This document shows positions 33,353 through 41,388 of a stretch of DNA of 64,000 nt, one piece after another (within the stretch, counting starts at the first letter, position 1; each line of letters starts with the position of its first letter). Made by a program: the position numbers and the translations under genes. The notes beneath the pieces were generated by a model that was not told the DNA's origin, did not search any database, and saw nothing but the letters and a program-made list of their open reading frames with translations. This stretch comes from Promineifilum sp. (GTDB lineage: Bacteria; Chloroflexota; Anaerolineae; Promineifilales; Promineifilaceae): positions 112,075-176,074 of the forward strand of contig JACKBY010000007.1 of the NCBI GenBank assembly GCA_020634335.1, written 5' to 3'.

Positions 33353-36349
33353 TCAGATAGCGACGACCGTCGCGTGCGAACCGGCGGCCGTCTTTTCAAC
33401 ATCTATTCGCGCCGGGAATTTATCCCGCAGTTCATCGATGTGGGTGATGACCAGGATGCAGGCAAATTGATCCTGAACGGCGTTGATCGCCTCGACCAAT
33501 CGCTGCCGACCTTCCGGGTCCTGGCTGCCGAACCCCTCGTCGATGACCAGCGTCCGCAACCGCGCCCCAGAACGGTGGGCCAATATCCGGGACAGGGCCA
33601 AACGGACGGCGAAATTGATGCGGAACTTCTCGCCGCCGCTGTAGTTCTCATAGGGTCGCTCGCCGGTGCTATCTGAAATCCTGATGTCGAGCGTCTCGAT
33701 CATGTTGTCCTGCTTCGATTTGGAGGCGCGTTGGGTTTCGAACATTACTCGCATTTCCCCACCGGTCAGATCATCCAGCAGCTCATTGGCGTGATCCTCG
33801 ATTTCGGGTAATGCCAAATCGATAAGCATGGCCTGCACCCCCTTGCGGCCGCACGCCTCTTCCAATTGGCGCAGCCGGCCGGCGCGGCGGGTGAGTGCAG
33901 TTCGGGCGGTAGTGAGCTTTTTGCGATCCGCGTGCCGCACAGCCAGCACTTCCACTCGCTGCTTGGCCGCACCGGCCGTGCGGTTGGCCGATACGACCTT
34001 CTCGCGCAGCCGCAAGAGTTCGGCCTCGGCCGCCGGCAAATCTCCGACGCCCTTTTCAAGTTCAGCCAATAGTCGCTCCGATTGTTCGCATTCCGCGTGC
34101 AGGCCAACCACACGCTTGACCACCCGCTCATGCTGCTGCTCCAGATCGGCCAGGGCGTCGCTGAGGGGCTTGATGGCCGCGTCCGCCTGCATAAGTTGCT
34201 GGTGCTCCTGGGGTGCGGCAGCCAGCCGCGCCCGTTGGCTGCGCGCGGCTTCCAACGCGGCCGGATCGTGCTCGACAGCCTCCAGACGCGCTTGCAGCTC
34301 GGCCAGCCTGGCGCGCTCCGTCGCGGCGAATGACTTTTCCGCCAACAGGCGGCGGTTCTCGGCCAATGCCGACCGGCCCGACTGCTCCCACGTCTGCTTG
34401 ATGCGCTGCAGTTCTTCGCTCCGCGTCTGGTCGCGGGTGATAGTCATTTCAACTTGTTTTTGTTCGCGGCCCAGTCGTTGAGCCTCATCAGCGGCCGATT
34501 TAAGCGTTTCCAACTGCGCGACCAGATTTTTCTTTTCCGATTCGTCACTCAAGTTGGCCCTTAACTCAGCCAGCCTGCCGGCCTCCGTTCCATCCCCCCA
34601 GGCCTGCAATTTTTTCTCGACGTCCTGTAATCGCGTTTCATGACGTATCGTGGTCGCCTGTTGGCTCTGGCGCTCCTTCTCGACGATGGAGAGCCGTTTC
34701 AGGGCCGATGTCAGTTCTTCTCTTTCAACGTGCAACTCGCCGAGAGCACTCTTGTGGCGACGATATTGCGCGCCCAGTTCTTCGCCCTCTGCTTGTAACT
34801 TGCCCAACACGTGGGGGCGCGAGTCCTCGGTCAACGGCTGGCCGCAAAAAGGACATTGGGTCTCGACCGCCAATTGATCAATGCGCGCCTTGAGATTGTC
34901 CATCTCCTCTTTCAGGCGAACCCGGTTGGCTTCCAAACCAGCGCTCTCGGCCGACAGTTCGTTCAGACGCAGTTGTTTGGCCGACAGCTCGGCCAGCGAG
35001 GCATCCAGCCTGACCAGAGACTCGGCCGAAGCGACACGGCTATATTCCAACTGTTCGCGCTCTTGTTGCAAGGTATTGATTTCGTTAGCCCGCGCTTCGA
35101 GCTGGATCAATTCCTGTTCCCACAGGCGACGTTCATATGCGAGCGTCTGCAATCTGGCTTGCCCTTCTTGCCAAGCCGCTTGCCGTTCAGATACCTGACC
35201 CAATTGCTGGAGCAGGTGGGCTAATCGCTCTTGTTGCTCCTGAAGCTGGGCTGTGAGGCGTTGAAGCTCGGCCGAAGCCTGCTCCGCGCGAGTCTCGTTA
35301 GCTTCCAATTCCTTCGTCTGCTGTTCCAACTGGGTCTCAAGCCGGGCGATAGCCATTTCTACCGGATGGATCTCGCGCACGATGGCGGCATGTTGCTCGG
35401 CCCGCTGTTGCCGCTCATTATAATCTTTCTCCGCCAACGTCCATTTCGCAAAGGCGTCGACGATGGCCTGTCGCCGGTCTATCAGCGTGTGGTAAGCGGC
35501 CAGTTCCGCCCGCCGCTGCGCGGTCGTGCTCTCAATCCGCTGCTGCTCACGGTTGGACTCCTCCAGGTCACCGACAAGACGCTTCAGGGTCTCCCGCTGT
35601 TGATCGGCCATCGCTCTGTTTTGCCGCGCAGCGGCGACAAGCACCTCTTGCCGGTCGCGTTCGGCTGTGGCCGACTTTGCCTCAGACTCCGCCAGCGCCA
35701 GCGTATGCGTCAGTTCCTCTTCCTGTGCCAGTTCCGCTTCCACTTCGGCCAGTTGGCGGTCAAGGGCGGCCACCTCGCTCTCGGTCGCCTTGCGCGTTTC
35801 CGTCGCTCTCTCCCTGAAACCGTCCCACTGACTCACCCCCAAAATTTCGGCCAAAATCTCCTTACGCTTGTCCGGCGTTTTGGTTGTGAACTCGTCGGCC
35901 TTGCCTTGCAGCAGAAAGCTGGCGTTGGTGAAGACATCGTAGTTCATGCGCAGAAGTCTTTCGATCTCCGCCTGGGTCTCCCTGACCTTGGCTTCAGTCC
36001 GCACTTGCCAGCGGTCAGCCTCGTCGTCCGTGGCGCGGGCATGAAACTCTAACTCTGTAGTCTTGCCGGCCGCCTTGCGTCGGATGACGCGGTAGACAGC
36101 GCCTTCTAGCTCGAATACAAAATGCGCCTCGGCCGCCGCGCCGTTGGCGGCCGCGATACGATTGACAAGGTCGTCGTCGCTCTTGACACGACTCTTGCCG
36201 AACAGCGCCCAGGTGATGGCGTCGAGAATGCTGCTCTTGCCGGCACCGTTGGGGCCCGCAATACAGGCCAGATGGATGCCGGTCAGGTCCAACTCGACCG
36301 GCTCGCGGTAGGACAAGAAATTACGCAGGGACAATTGAATGGGAATCAT
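33353..36349 (-). CDS. sbcC: SbcC-type SMC-like ATPase, exonuclease subunit
   Basis: This 998-residue protein is the ATPase arm of the SbcCD (Rad50-Mre11-like) nuclease, which opens hairpins and processes DNA ends. AGPNGAGKSSILDAITWALFG (from residue 31) is Walker A. Two long coiled coils flank the zinc hook CPFCGQPL near residue 500. The ABC signature YSGGEKFRINFAVRLALSRIL and Walker B LRTLVIDEGFGSQDPEG are near the C-terminus. The start overlaps the sbcD stop by four bases, so the two are translationally coupled. Length matches the family. The operon is bracketed by inverted copies of a hairpin-forming repeat, which is notable because SbcCD cuts such hairpins. Confidence 0.95.
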   Translation of the reverse strand: MIPIQLSLRNFLSYREPVELDLTGIHLACIAGPNGAGKSSILDAITWALFGKSRVKSDDDLVNRIAAANGAAAEAHFVFELEGAVYRVIRRKAAGKTTELEFHARATDDEADRWQVRTEAKVRETQAEIERLLRMNYDVFTNASFLLQGKADEFTTKTPDKRKEILAEILGVSQWDGFRERATETRKATESEVAALDRQLAEVEAELAQEEELTHTLALAESEAKSATAERDRQEVLVAAARQNRAMADQQRETLKRLVGDLEESNREQQRIESTTAQRRAELAAYHTLIDRRQAIVDAFAKWTLAEKDYNERQQRAEQHAAIVREIHPVEMAIARLETQLEQQTKELEANETRAEQASAELQRLTAQLQEQQERLAHLLQQLGQVSERQAAWQEGQARLQTLAYERRLWEQELIQLEARANEINTLQQEREQLEYSRVASAESLVRLDASLAELSAKQLRLNELSAESAGLEANRVRLKEEMDNLKARIDQLAVETQCPFCGQPLTEDSRPHVLGKLQAEGEELGAQYRRHKSALGELHVEREELTSALKRLSIVEKERQSQQATTIRHETRLQDVEKKLQAWGDGTEAGRLAELRANLSDESEKKNLVAQLETLKSAADEAQRLGREQKQVEMTITRDQTRSEELQRIKQTWEQSGRSALAENRRLLAEKSFAATERARLAELQARLEAVEHDPAALEAARSQRARLAAAPQEHQQLMQADAAIKPLSDALADLEQQHERVVKRVVGLHAECEQSERLLAELEKGVGDLPAAEAELLRLREKVVSANRTAGAAKQRVEVLAVRHADRKKLTTARTALTRRAGRLRQLEEACGRKGVQAMLIDLALPEIEDHANELLDDLTGGEMRVMFETQRASKSKQDNMIETLDIRISDSTGERPYENYSGGEKFRINFAVRLALSRILAHRSGARLRTLVIDEGFGSQDPEGRQRLVEAINAVQDQFACILVITHIDELRDKFPARIDVEKTAAGSHATVVAI

Positions 36350-37617
36350 GATTCAATCGTGCCGGCCGGAGAGTCGGGCACAGCACCGGTCGGGGCGTGG
36401 ATATTCAGCACCTCTTCGGCCACATTCAACAGCTCCGCCAGCTCGTCTTCACTATAGTTCTTGGTTCGCCAATAGAAGCGCAGCAATTCATACGGGCCAA
36501 GCGATTCGACGGAACCAAGAGCACCCAGCTTCGATTGCTTGCCGCCGGTACGATTCTTGACGATGCGCAGCGCAAAGGCCCCGGCAAAGTGCTCGTGAAT
36601 CGGCTTCTCATCCAGCAAAGATTCCAGCTCGTGGGGGTATTCCAGTCGCAGGCGGCAAATGGCCTCGGCGATGCGGTCGGCGTCGGGCATATGTCCCATC
36701 AATGTGTCCATAAACCCATCGGCCGTTTCGACGCGAATCAGTTGATCGTAGAAAGCCCGCGTTTTCAATTCGATAAACTTCCACACCGCCCGCCCACGTT
36801 CCACCTCGGCCAACACGTAACCTTTCGGCTCGCGCCATTCACCGAAATCGATACGCTCGATAGACCCGGCATAGACAACCGGCGGCTTATCGTGGATAGA
36901 CTGGTGCTTATGGATGTGGCCCAGGGCCACGTAGTCGAATCGGGGATTCGTCACCAGATTTTTGCTGAGAGTGAGGTCCTGGCCCAACATCACCTGACGT
37001 TCGCTGCCGTAGCTGGCCCCACCGATGCTGGTATGGGCGGTCAGAATGAGCGGCAGGGACGGATCGACTTCGTCCTCCAGAACGCCATCCAGGACATCAG
37101 CGATTCGCTGGGCGAGGGCCGCATGGACTTCATCGAGTGATTTACCCGTCATCTCATGGCGAGCCAAAAAGCGGCTGCGTGTGATCCAGGGCAAAGTCAG
37201 TACCTGGACGGGCAAGCCCAACTCTTTCGGCCCCCAGACGCGAATTTCGTCGGCCACAAAGATGTGGGGCACGGCCAGCGTGCCGTATTCCTGCAACGTG
37301 TGGGCCCGGTTATCGGCCGGGGCCATATCGTGGTTGCCCACGAGCAAGAGCGTGGCGATGCCGGCCCGCGAGAGCCGCATCATCCGCTCCCCCCAGGCAC
37401 GCTGGAACGTCGGCTGCGGATTGCGGTCTTTGTAAGCGTCTCCAGCAAAAATGACTAAGTCTACACGCTCATCGACAGCCGCATCGATGATGCGATCGAG
37501 CGACTTCAGGAAATCAATCACGCGATAGGGCAGCCCGGTTTCGGGATCGTGCCGGCCATAATTGGCGATGTCGATGTGGGCATCGGCAAAGTGTAGAATT
37601 TTAACGGGTGTAGCCAT
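36346..37617 (-). CDS. sbcD: SbcD-type calcineurin-like DNA exonuclease/endonuclease subunit
   Basis: This is the 423-residue nuclease partner of SbcC. The five phosphoesterase motifs are readable: FADAHID (residue 10), FAGDAYKDRN (near 57), LVGNHD (near 95), LTAHTS (near 193) and LGHIHKHQ (near 237). They bind two Mn ions. After about residue 300 a capping and SbcC-binding domain follows. The gene is upstream of sbcC with a four-base overlap. A hairpin repeat sits 25-75 bases before the ATG. A TATAAT string overlaps the start codon itself, which I regard as chance. Confidence 0.94.
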   Translation of the reverse strand: MATPVKILHFADAHIDIANYGRHDPETGLPYRVIDFLKSLDRIIDAAVDERVDLVIFAGDAYKDRNPQPTFQRAWGERMMRLSRAGIATLLLVGNHDMAPADNRAHTLQEYGTLAVPHIFVADEIRVWGPKELGLPVQVLTLPWITRSRFLARHEMTGKSLDEVHAALAQRIADVLDGVLEDEVDPSLPLILTAHTSIGGASYGSERQVMLGQDLTLSKNLVTNPRFDYVALGHIHKHQSIHDKPPVVYAGSIERIDFGEWREPKGYVLAEVERGRAVWKFIELKTRAFYDQLIRVETADGFMDTLMGHMPDADRIAEAICRLRLEYPHELESLLDEKPIHEHFAGAFALRIVKNRTGGKQSKLGALGSVESLGPYELLRFYWRTKNYSEDELAELLNVAEEVLNIHAPTGAVPDSPAGTIES

Positions 37618-37642
37618 TATACGTAGGTAATAAAAGAAATAT

Positions 37643-37692
37643 GATCCGCAGCTTACGCAGATTTAAGAGAACATCTACGTAATCTGCGGATC
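37643..37692. repeat. Large imperfect hairpin inside the sbcD-upstream repeat
   Basis: Arms 37643-37662 and 37673-37692 pair at 18 of 20 positions around a 10-base loop. Both arms are built from GATCCGCAG- and ACG-AGAT-type units. It has no T tract on either side. It is too AT-poor to look like a simple terminator and is related to the repeat fragments at 29799 and 33301. Confidence 0.75.
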
Positions 37693-37726
37693 CTTCTTCT
37701 TTCGAAAAATTATTGATGTGACAGTG
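37653..37726 (-). repeat. Dispersed intergenic repeat, inverted copy upstream of sbcD
   Basis: The reverse complement matches 33204-33273 along its full length apart from short indels and substitutions. The two copies face each other across the 4.3-kb sbcC-sbcD operon. The gap between sbcD and the Kelch gene holds nothing else I can recognise. Confidence 0.75.
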
Positions 37727-37748
37727 TACATCGTGATCGAGTGGGCGA

Positions 37749-39761
37749 TCAACCCGGCGACAAGGACAGACGATAGAAATCAGCCGGGTTGGGCAGGTCC
37801 TTGGGAAAGATGCGCTCGACGAGGATGTAGTAACGGCCGGGGGCCAGGGTCAGCGAGACCGTCTTCTCCCCGCCATATAGCGCCGTGTTGCCCTGCCCAC
37901 GCAGTACCTTCTGGGAATCGTACACGGATATGTTGAAATTGCTGTTAGCCGGTATGTCGCTGAGGCGGATCGTGGCTCGCCCGAAGGCCGGCCAGTCGAA
38001 GTAGTACGGGTTGTAGAACTGCGTCGACTCGGAAAAATTGCCGGATAATCGACCGTTGATAGCCAGCCCGACGGCATTATTCAACAGGTTGTCGGAGCCG
38101 AGGACGGTGACGAAGGGGAAGACGATCCTGTTGGGAAGCGGCGCGAAGCCGGCCCCCAGGGACATCCGCTCGACAGAGGAGATCACCCGTTGTTCGCCGG
38201 GCGGCGTGTTGCCGCCGAAAACGTACAGTTGATCGCCCCAGAAAGCGCCTCGCGGCCACACACGCGCCGGATTTTGCGGCAATCCACCCAGGCTGAACTC
38301 ACCCCCTAGAACCTGCCAGCTATTCGTGCGAGGGTTGTAGAATTCGGTCTCCGGGACACCGCCGTTGGCATCCAGTCCGCCGAAGACGTACCAGTTCCCA
38401 TCCGGCCCGATGGCGCTGCCGGCCGCATAGCGAGGGAAGTTGAGATCGCCCGTCGGTTGCCAGCCGCCGCCGGTGGCTGGATTATAGCACTCGCCGCCGG
38501 TCAGCAAGACCGTCACTGCCTCGCCATCCAAATCTTCGCCGACTGACAAACCGCCGGCGACACACAGCCCCCGGTTGCCGAGAGATACCCAGGCCGCCGT
38601 ATGCGCGTAGCGCGCCGTCGTCATGGGCTGGAAGTCCTCCCAGCGATTTGTGGCCGGGGTGAAGCGGTAGGTGCGGCTGATGACTACGGCGTCCGCGTCC
38701 AGCGCGGGATAACTGGTGATGCCGCCGGTTGTGAAGTATGACGATTCAGCCGGCTCGGCCGCCGCCGCCGACCAGGCAAACATCTCCCCATTGGGCAACA
38801 GCGCAACAGGGATCGGCGCTATTTGCTGCCAGAAATCGGTGTTGATGTCATAGACCAGATGGGTGTTGGCATAATCCGACGTATTGCCGTTGAAGCCGCC
38901 GGGGATGTAGATTTTTCGGCCCAGGCGGACGGCCGTCGTGTTGGACAGGCCGGGGCCGGGCAGGTCAGATAATTCGCGCCATCTGTCGGAGAGAGCATTG
39001 TAAAGCAACAGATTATTGCTCAACACAGGTATGCCGGAGATATTGGTCTGGCCGCCGATAAGGAACATTTCGGGGCCGTCACTGACAAACGCGTGACGGC
39101 TGACACCGCCCAAGGGTATAGAAGTGATCTGGTTCCAGCGCGCCCCACCCTCCTGAAGAGTGGCTGACAACTTTAGCGTGGCCGCCGCAGGCGTGCCGGA
39201 CTGGTAATCGGCCACGAGGATGTAATATGTTCGTCCACGAACGACAGGCAAGGTGACTTTAGACTGAAAACCGCGAAAATCGTCGCTGCAAGCCAACGAT
39301 TGCAGGGCGTCGCACGTGCCGGCAAACACCCCCAGCACGGTGTCGTAATCGGTGCCCTCGGTCGTGAGGGTCAGCAGGCTCGTGTCCCCGGCCACAAGCA
39401 CGTACCAAGCCGTCCGGTAGCCTTGCGGATTGGTCGGATCACCGAACATGCAGGCCAAGACTGGATCGGTGGCTTCCTGGCTATAGAGATTGGTAGTGGT
39501 CCCGCCGCCATCGGCCGTATTTTTAAATGAGAGTTGGAGCGGCGTGGCCTCGGCGCATCTATCGGCCGCCGGCCCGGCATCGGGACGGCGTGGCGCAGGG
39601 GGCAAATCAGTTACCTTGACGACGGCCCCGATCCAGTCTTCCGGCGGCTCGACGATGATCGGTGAGTCGCCAGAGCCGGCGAGGTGATTATTAGCTCCCA
39701 CGACAGCGGCCGTAGCCACCAACGCGAGGAGGACTGGGAGAAGAACCAGCAATCGGCGCAT
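37749..39761 (-). CDS. Secreted Kelch-repeat protein with PPC-like domain
   Basis: This is a 670-residue protein from ATG 39761, which opens a clean signal peptide (MRRLLVLLPVLLALVATAAVVGA). The frame runs 34 codons further back without a second signal. Residues about 70-210 resemble a bacterial pre-peptidase C-terminal domain (GTDYDTVLGVFAG and YYILVADYQSG). Six Kelch blades follow, each with a Gly-Gly pair: MFLIGGQTN, IYIPGGFNG, YFTTGGITS, LCVAGGLSV, WYVFGGLDA and LYVFGGNTP. A final beta domain (about 560-670) again resembles PPC (YYILVERIF). It is predicted to be extracellular and to bind carbohydrate or protein. No catalytic residues are seen. Confidence 0.8.
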   Translation of the reverse strand: MRRLLVLLPVLLALVATAAVVGANNHLAGSGDSPIIVEPPEDWIGAVVKVTDLPPAPRRPDAGPAADRCAEATPLQLSFKNTADGGGTTTNLYSQEATDPVLACMFGDPTNPQGYRTAWYVLVAGDTSLLTLTTEGTDYDTVLGVFAGTCDALQSLACSDDFRGFQSKVTLPVVRGRTYYILVADYQSGTPAAATLKLSATLQEGGARWNQITSIPLGGVSRHAFVSDGPEMFLIGGQTNISGIPVLSNNLLLYNALSDRWRELSDLPGPGLSNTTAVRLGRKIYIPGGFNGNTSDYANTHLVYDINTDFWQQIAPIPVALLPNGEMFAWSAAAAEPAESSYFTTGGITSYPALDADAVVISRTYRFTPATNRWEDFQPMTTARYAHTAAWVSLGNRGLCVAGGLSVGEDLDGEAVTVLLTGGECYNPATGGGWQPTGDLNFPRYAAGSAIGPDGNWYVFGGLDANGGVPETEFYNPRTNSWQVLGGEFSLGGLPQNPARVWPRGAFWGDQLYVFGGNTPPGEQRVISSVERMSLGAGFAPLPNRIVFPFVTVLGSDNLLNNAVGLAINGRLSGNFSESTQFYNPYYFDWPAFGRATIRLSDIPANSNFNISVYDSQKVLRGQGNTALYGGEKTVSLTLAPGRYYILVERIFPKDLPNPADFYRLSLSPG

Positions 39762-39919
39762 ATGGTGGGCAATGATAGCAAGACTCGCGTAAAAAGGCAC
39801 AATCACGCAGCGCTCGTCGACATTGACAGACTGTGGAGCGGTTCGCATAAAACAGTTCCTCAAAATGTATCCAGTGCATCTTGCCTATTCAATCAAATGG
39901 CTCTACAGTCAATATTGTT

Positions 39920-40462
39920 ATGAGCATATCCAAAATCACCGATACCATTTTCATCGCTTCCTGGCCCACTCAGGAGGACATTCACATGCTGGAGGAGCAA
40001 GGCGTGCGCCTGATATTGAGCATGCGCCAGCGTGTGCCGCCCGATTTTTTTGCTCACGCGGATATTCGGGTGATTCATCTGCCGACCACTGATTCGATAT
40101 TTATACCCATGCCCATGGAGCAGCTGCACGCCGGCGTCGAGGCTGCGCTGCCCGTCATCGACGCCGGCGGGGGCGTTGCCATCTTTTGTAAACAAGGCCG
40201 GCGGCGCAGTGTGGCGATGGCCTGCTGCATCCTGATCGGGCTCGGCTACCCGGCCCACGATGCCATGAACCTGGTGAAGGAAAAACGACCCGTCGCCGAT
40301 CCCACGGCTTGGCACATCCGACGACGCATAATATTGTTTGAGCAACAGTGGCAAGAACGCAATCGAGCAATCAGGAATATCAATGAAACCACCCTTCCGG
40401 AACATCCACATCATCATCAATCCGGCGTCGGGCAGCGACGAACCAATCCTAAACCCGATTAA
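39920..40462 (+). CDS. Dual-specificity/tyrosine phosphatase-like protein
   Basis: This is a 180-residue protein from ATG 39920. The P-loop FCKQGRRRSVAMAC fits CxxGxxRS, with Cys near residue 90 as nucleophile and Arg closing the loop. A phenylalanine replaces the His that usually precedes the Cys, so the thiolate may be less activated. The upstream LPTTDSIFIPMP segment could supply the general acid Asp. The domain ends near residue 150. The last 26 codons overlap the lipid kinase gene in another frame and are His/Gln-rich without conservation. TTGCCT (39881) and TACAGT (39904) form a weak promoter that would give an almost leaderless message. Confidence 0.72.
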   Translation: MSISKITDTIFIASWPTQEDIHMLEEQGVRLILSMRQRVPPDFFAHADIRVIHLPTTDSIFIPMPMEQLHAGVEAALPVIDAGGGVAIFCKQGRRRSVAMACCILIGLGYPAHDAMNLVKEKRPVADPTAWHIRRRIILFEQQWQERNRAIRNINETTLPEHPHHHQSGVGQRRTNPKPD

Positions 40463-41366
40463 CGACGTATTGGGTCAGTTTGAACTCAAGTGGGATGCTC
40501 ACATCACTCATCAGTCAGGTGATGGTACACGGCTGACAGCCGAGGCATTAGCGGCCGGGGCCGATCTTATCGTCAGTTATGGGGGCGACGGAACCTTGAT
40601 GGAAGTTGTCAACGGCCTGGTTGGCCATGACGTGCCGCTGGCTGTTTTGCCGGGCGGCACCGGTAACGGCGTGGCCTTGGCCATGGGCATTCCCCAGGAT
40701 TTACGCCAGGCTTTGATGCTGATTGGCAACGACGGTCCGGATGGCGACCTCGCGCGGCGACGAAAACTGGACGTCGTTCGTTGCAATGACCGTTATTTTA
40801 TTCAAAGGGCGTTCGTCGGTTTGTCCGAGGAGTACATTCCTGACCGCCAGATGAAGGATAGCGTCGGTTTCCTGGCCTACCCGATTTCCGCGTTGCGCTT
40901 CATCTCCGACCAACCGAGCATACGCTATCGCATCGCCATAGACGACTTCGTTTTCGAGGATGACGGTATCCTGTGCCTGGTAAATAATGTTGGCTATTCG
41001 AACTCGGATCGCCTGCGCGACATCGCTGAGCGCGTGTTTCTGGAGGTGCAGGTTCACGAAGGCAAGGACGTCGAAACGGTCGATGGCACGGTGCTGGACA
41101 AAATTACCCCCGATGACGGACTCCTGGACGTCATACTGGTTACGAGTACACAGACGGTTTTGGGATCAATTCTCAGCCTGCCCTTACGTAACAAGGACAG
41201 CACGTTGGCGAAGGCCCACCTATTCCAGGGCAAGCGCGTCTCAATCTCCACCACGTCGCCCCAGACAATCACGCTAGACGGCGAGAACGGCGGGCAAACG
41301 CCGGCCGAGATCGAGCTGATCCCCGCCGCAATCGAGATCATCGTGCCCGCCGAAACCCCTGATTAG
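40383..41366 (+). CDS. Diacylglycerol/lipid kinase family protein (YegS/DgkB type)
   Basis: This is a 327-residue soluble kinase of the DAGK catalytic family. NPASGSDEP near residue 12 and SYGGDGTLMEVVNGL (near residue 64) form the nucleotide site, and LPGGTGNGVALAMGIP is the second glycine-rich motif. The C-terminal beta domain is complete. Such proteins phosphorylate diacylglycerol or related lipids at the inner membrane face. ATG 40383 follows AGGAA and lies inside the phosphatase gene in another frame. The family includes lipid and sphingosine kinases, so the substrate is open. A hairpin overlaps its stop codon. Confidence 0.88.
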   Translation: MKPPFRNIHIIINPASGSDEPILNPINDVLGQFELKWDAHITHQSGDGTRLTAEALAAGADLIVSYGGDGTLMEVVNGLVGHDVPLAVLPGGTGNGVALAMGIPQDLRQALMLIGNDGPDGDLARRRKLDVVRCNDRYFIQRAFVGLSEEYIPDRQMKDSVGFLAYPISALRFISDQPSIRYRIAIDDFVFEDDGILCLVNNVGYSNSDRLRDIAERVFLEVQVHEGKDVETVDGTVLDKITPDDGLLDVILVTSTQTVLGSILSLPLRNKDSTLAKAHLFQGKRVSISTTSPQTITLDGENGGQTPAEIELIPAAIEIIVPAETPD

Positions 41367-41378
41367 GCTTCGGCGGGC
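41345..41378. terminator. Hairpin between convergent lipid-kinase and ileS genes
   Basis: GCCCGCCGAA (41345-41354) pairs perfectly with TTCGGCGGGC (41369-41378) across a 14-base loop that contains the lipid kinase stop. No T tract follows on either strand. Its place between convergent ends suggests transcription termination or mRNA 3'-end protection. Confidence 0.5.
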
Positions 41379-41388
41379 CTGAACACGC

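Noticed and set aside
33828..34481. 217-codon plus-strand Ser/Arg/Ala-rich frame opposite sbcC
   Set aside because: It has low-complexity translation with no motif and is fully antisense to sbcC.
35231..36052. 273-codon plus-strand frame opposite sbcC
   Set aside because: It is Leu-rich and antisense to the coiled-coil region. The Gln/Glu/Leu bias of the coiled coil creates it.
37615..37620. TATAAT overlapping the sbcD start codon
   Set aside because: The conserved protein needs this start, so the hexamer cannot be its -10. It is probably chance.
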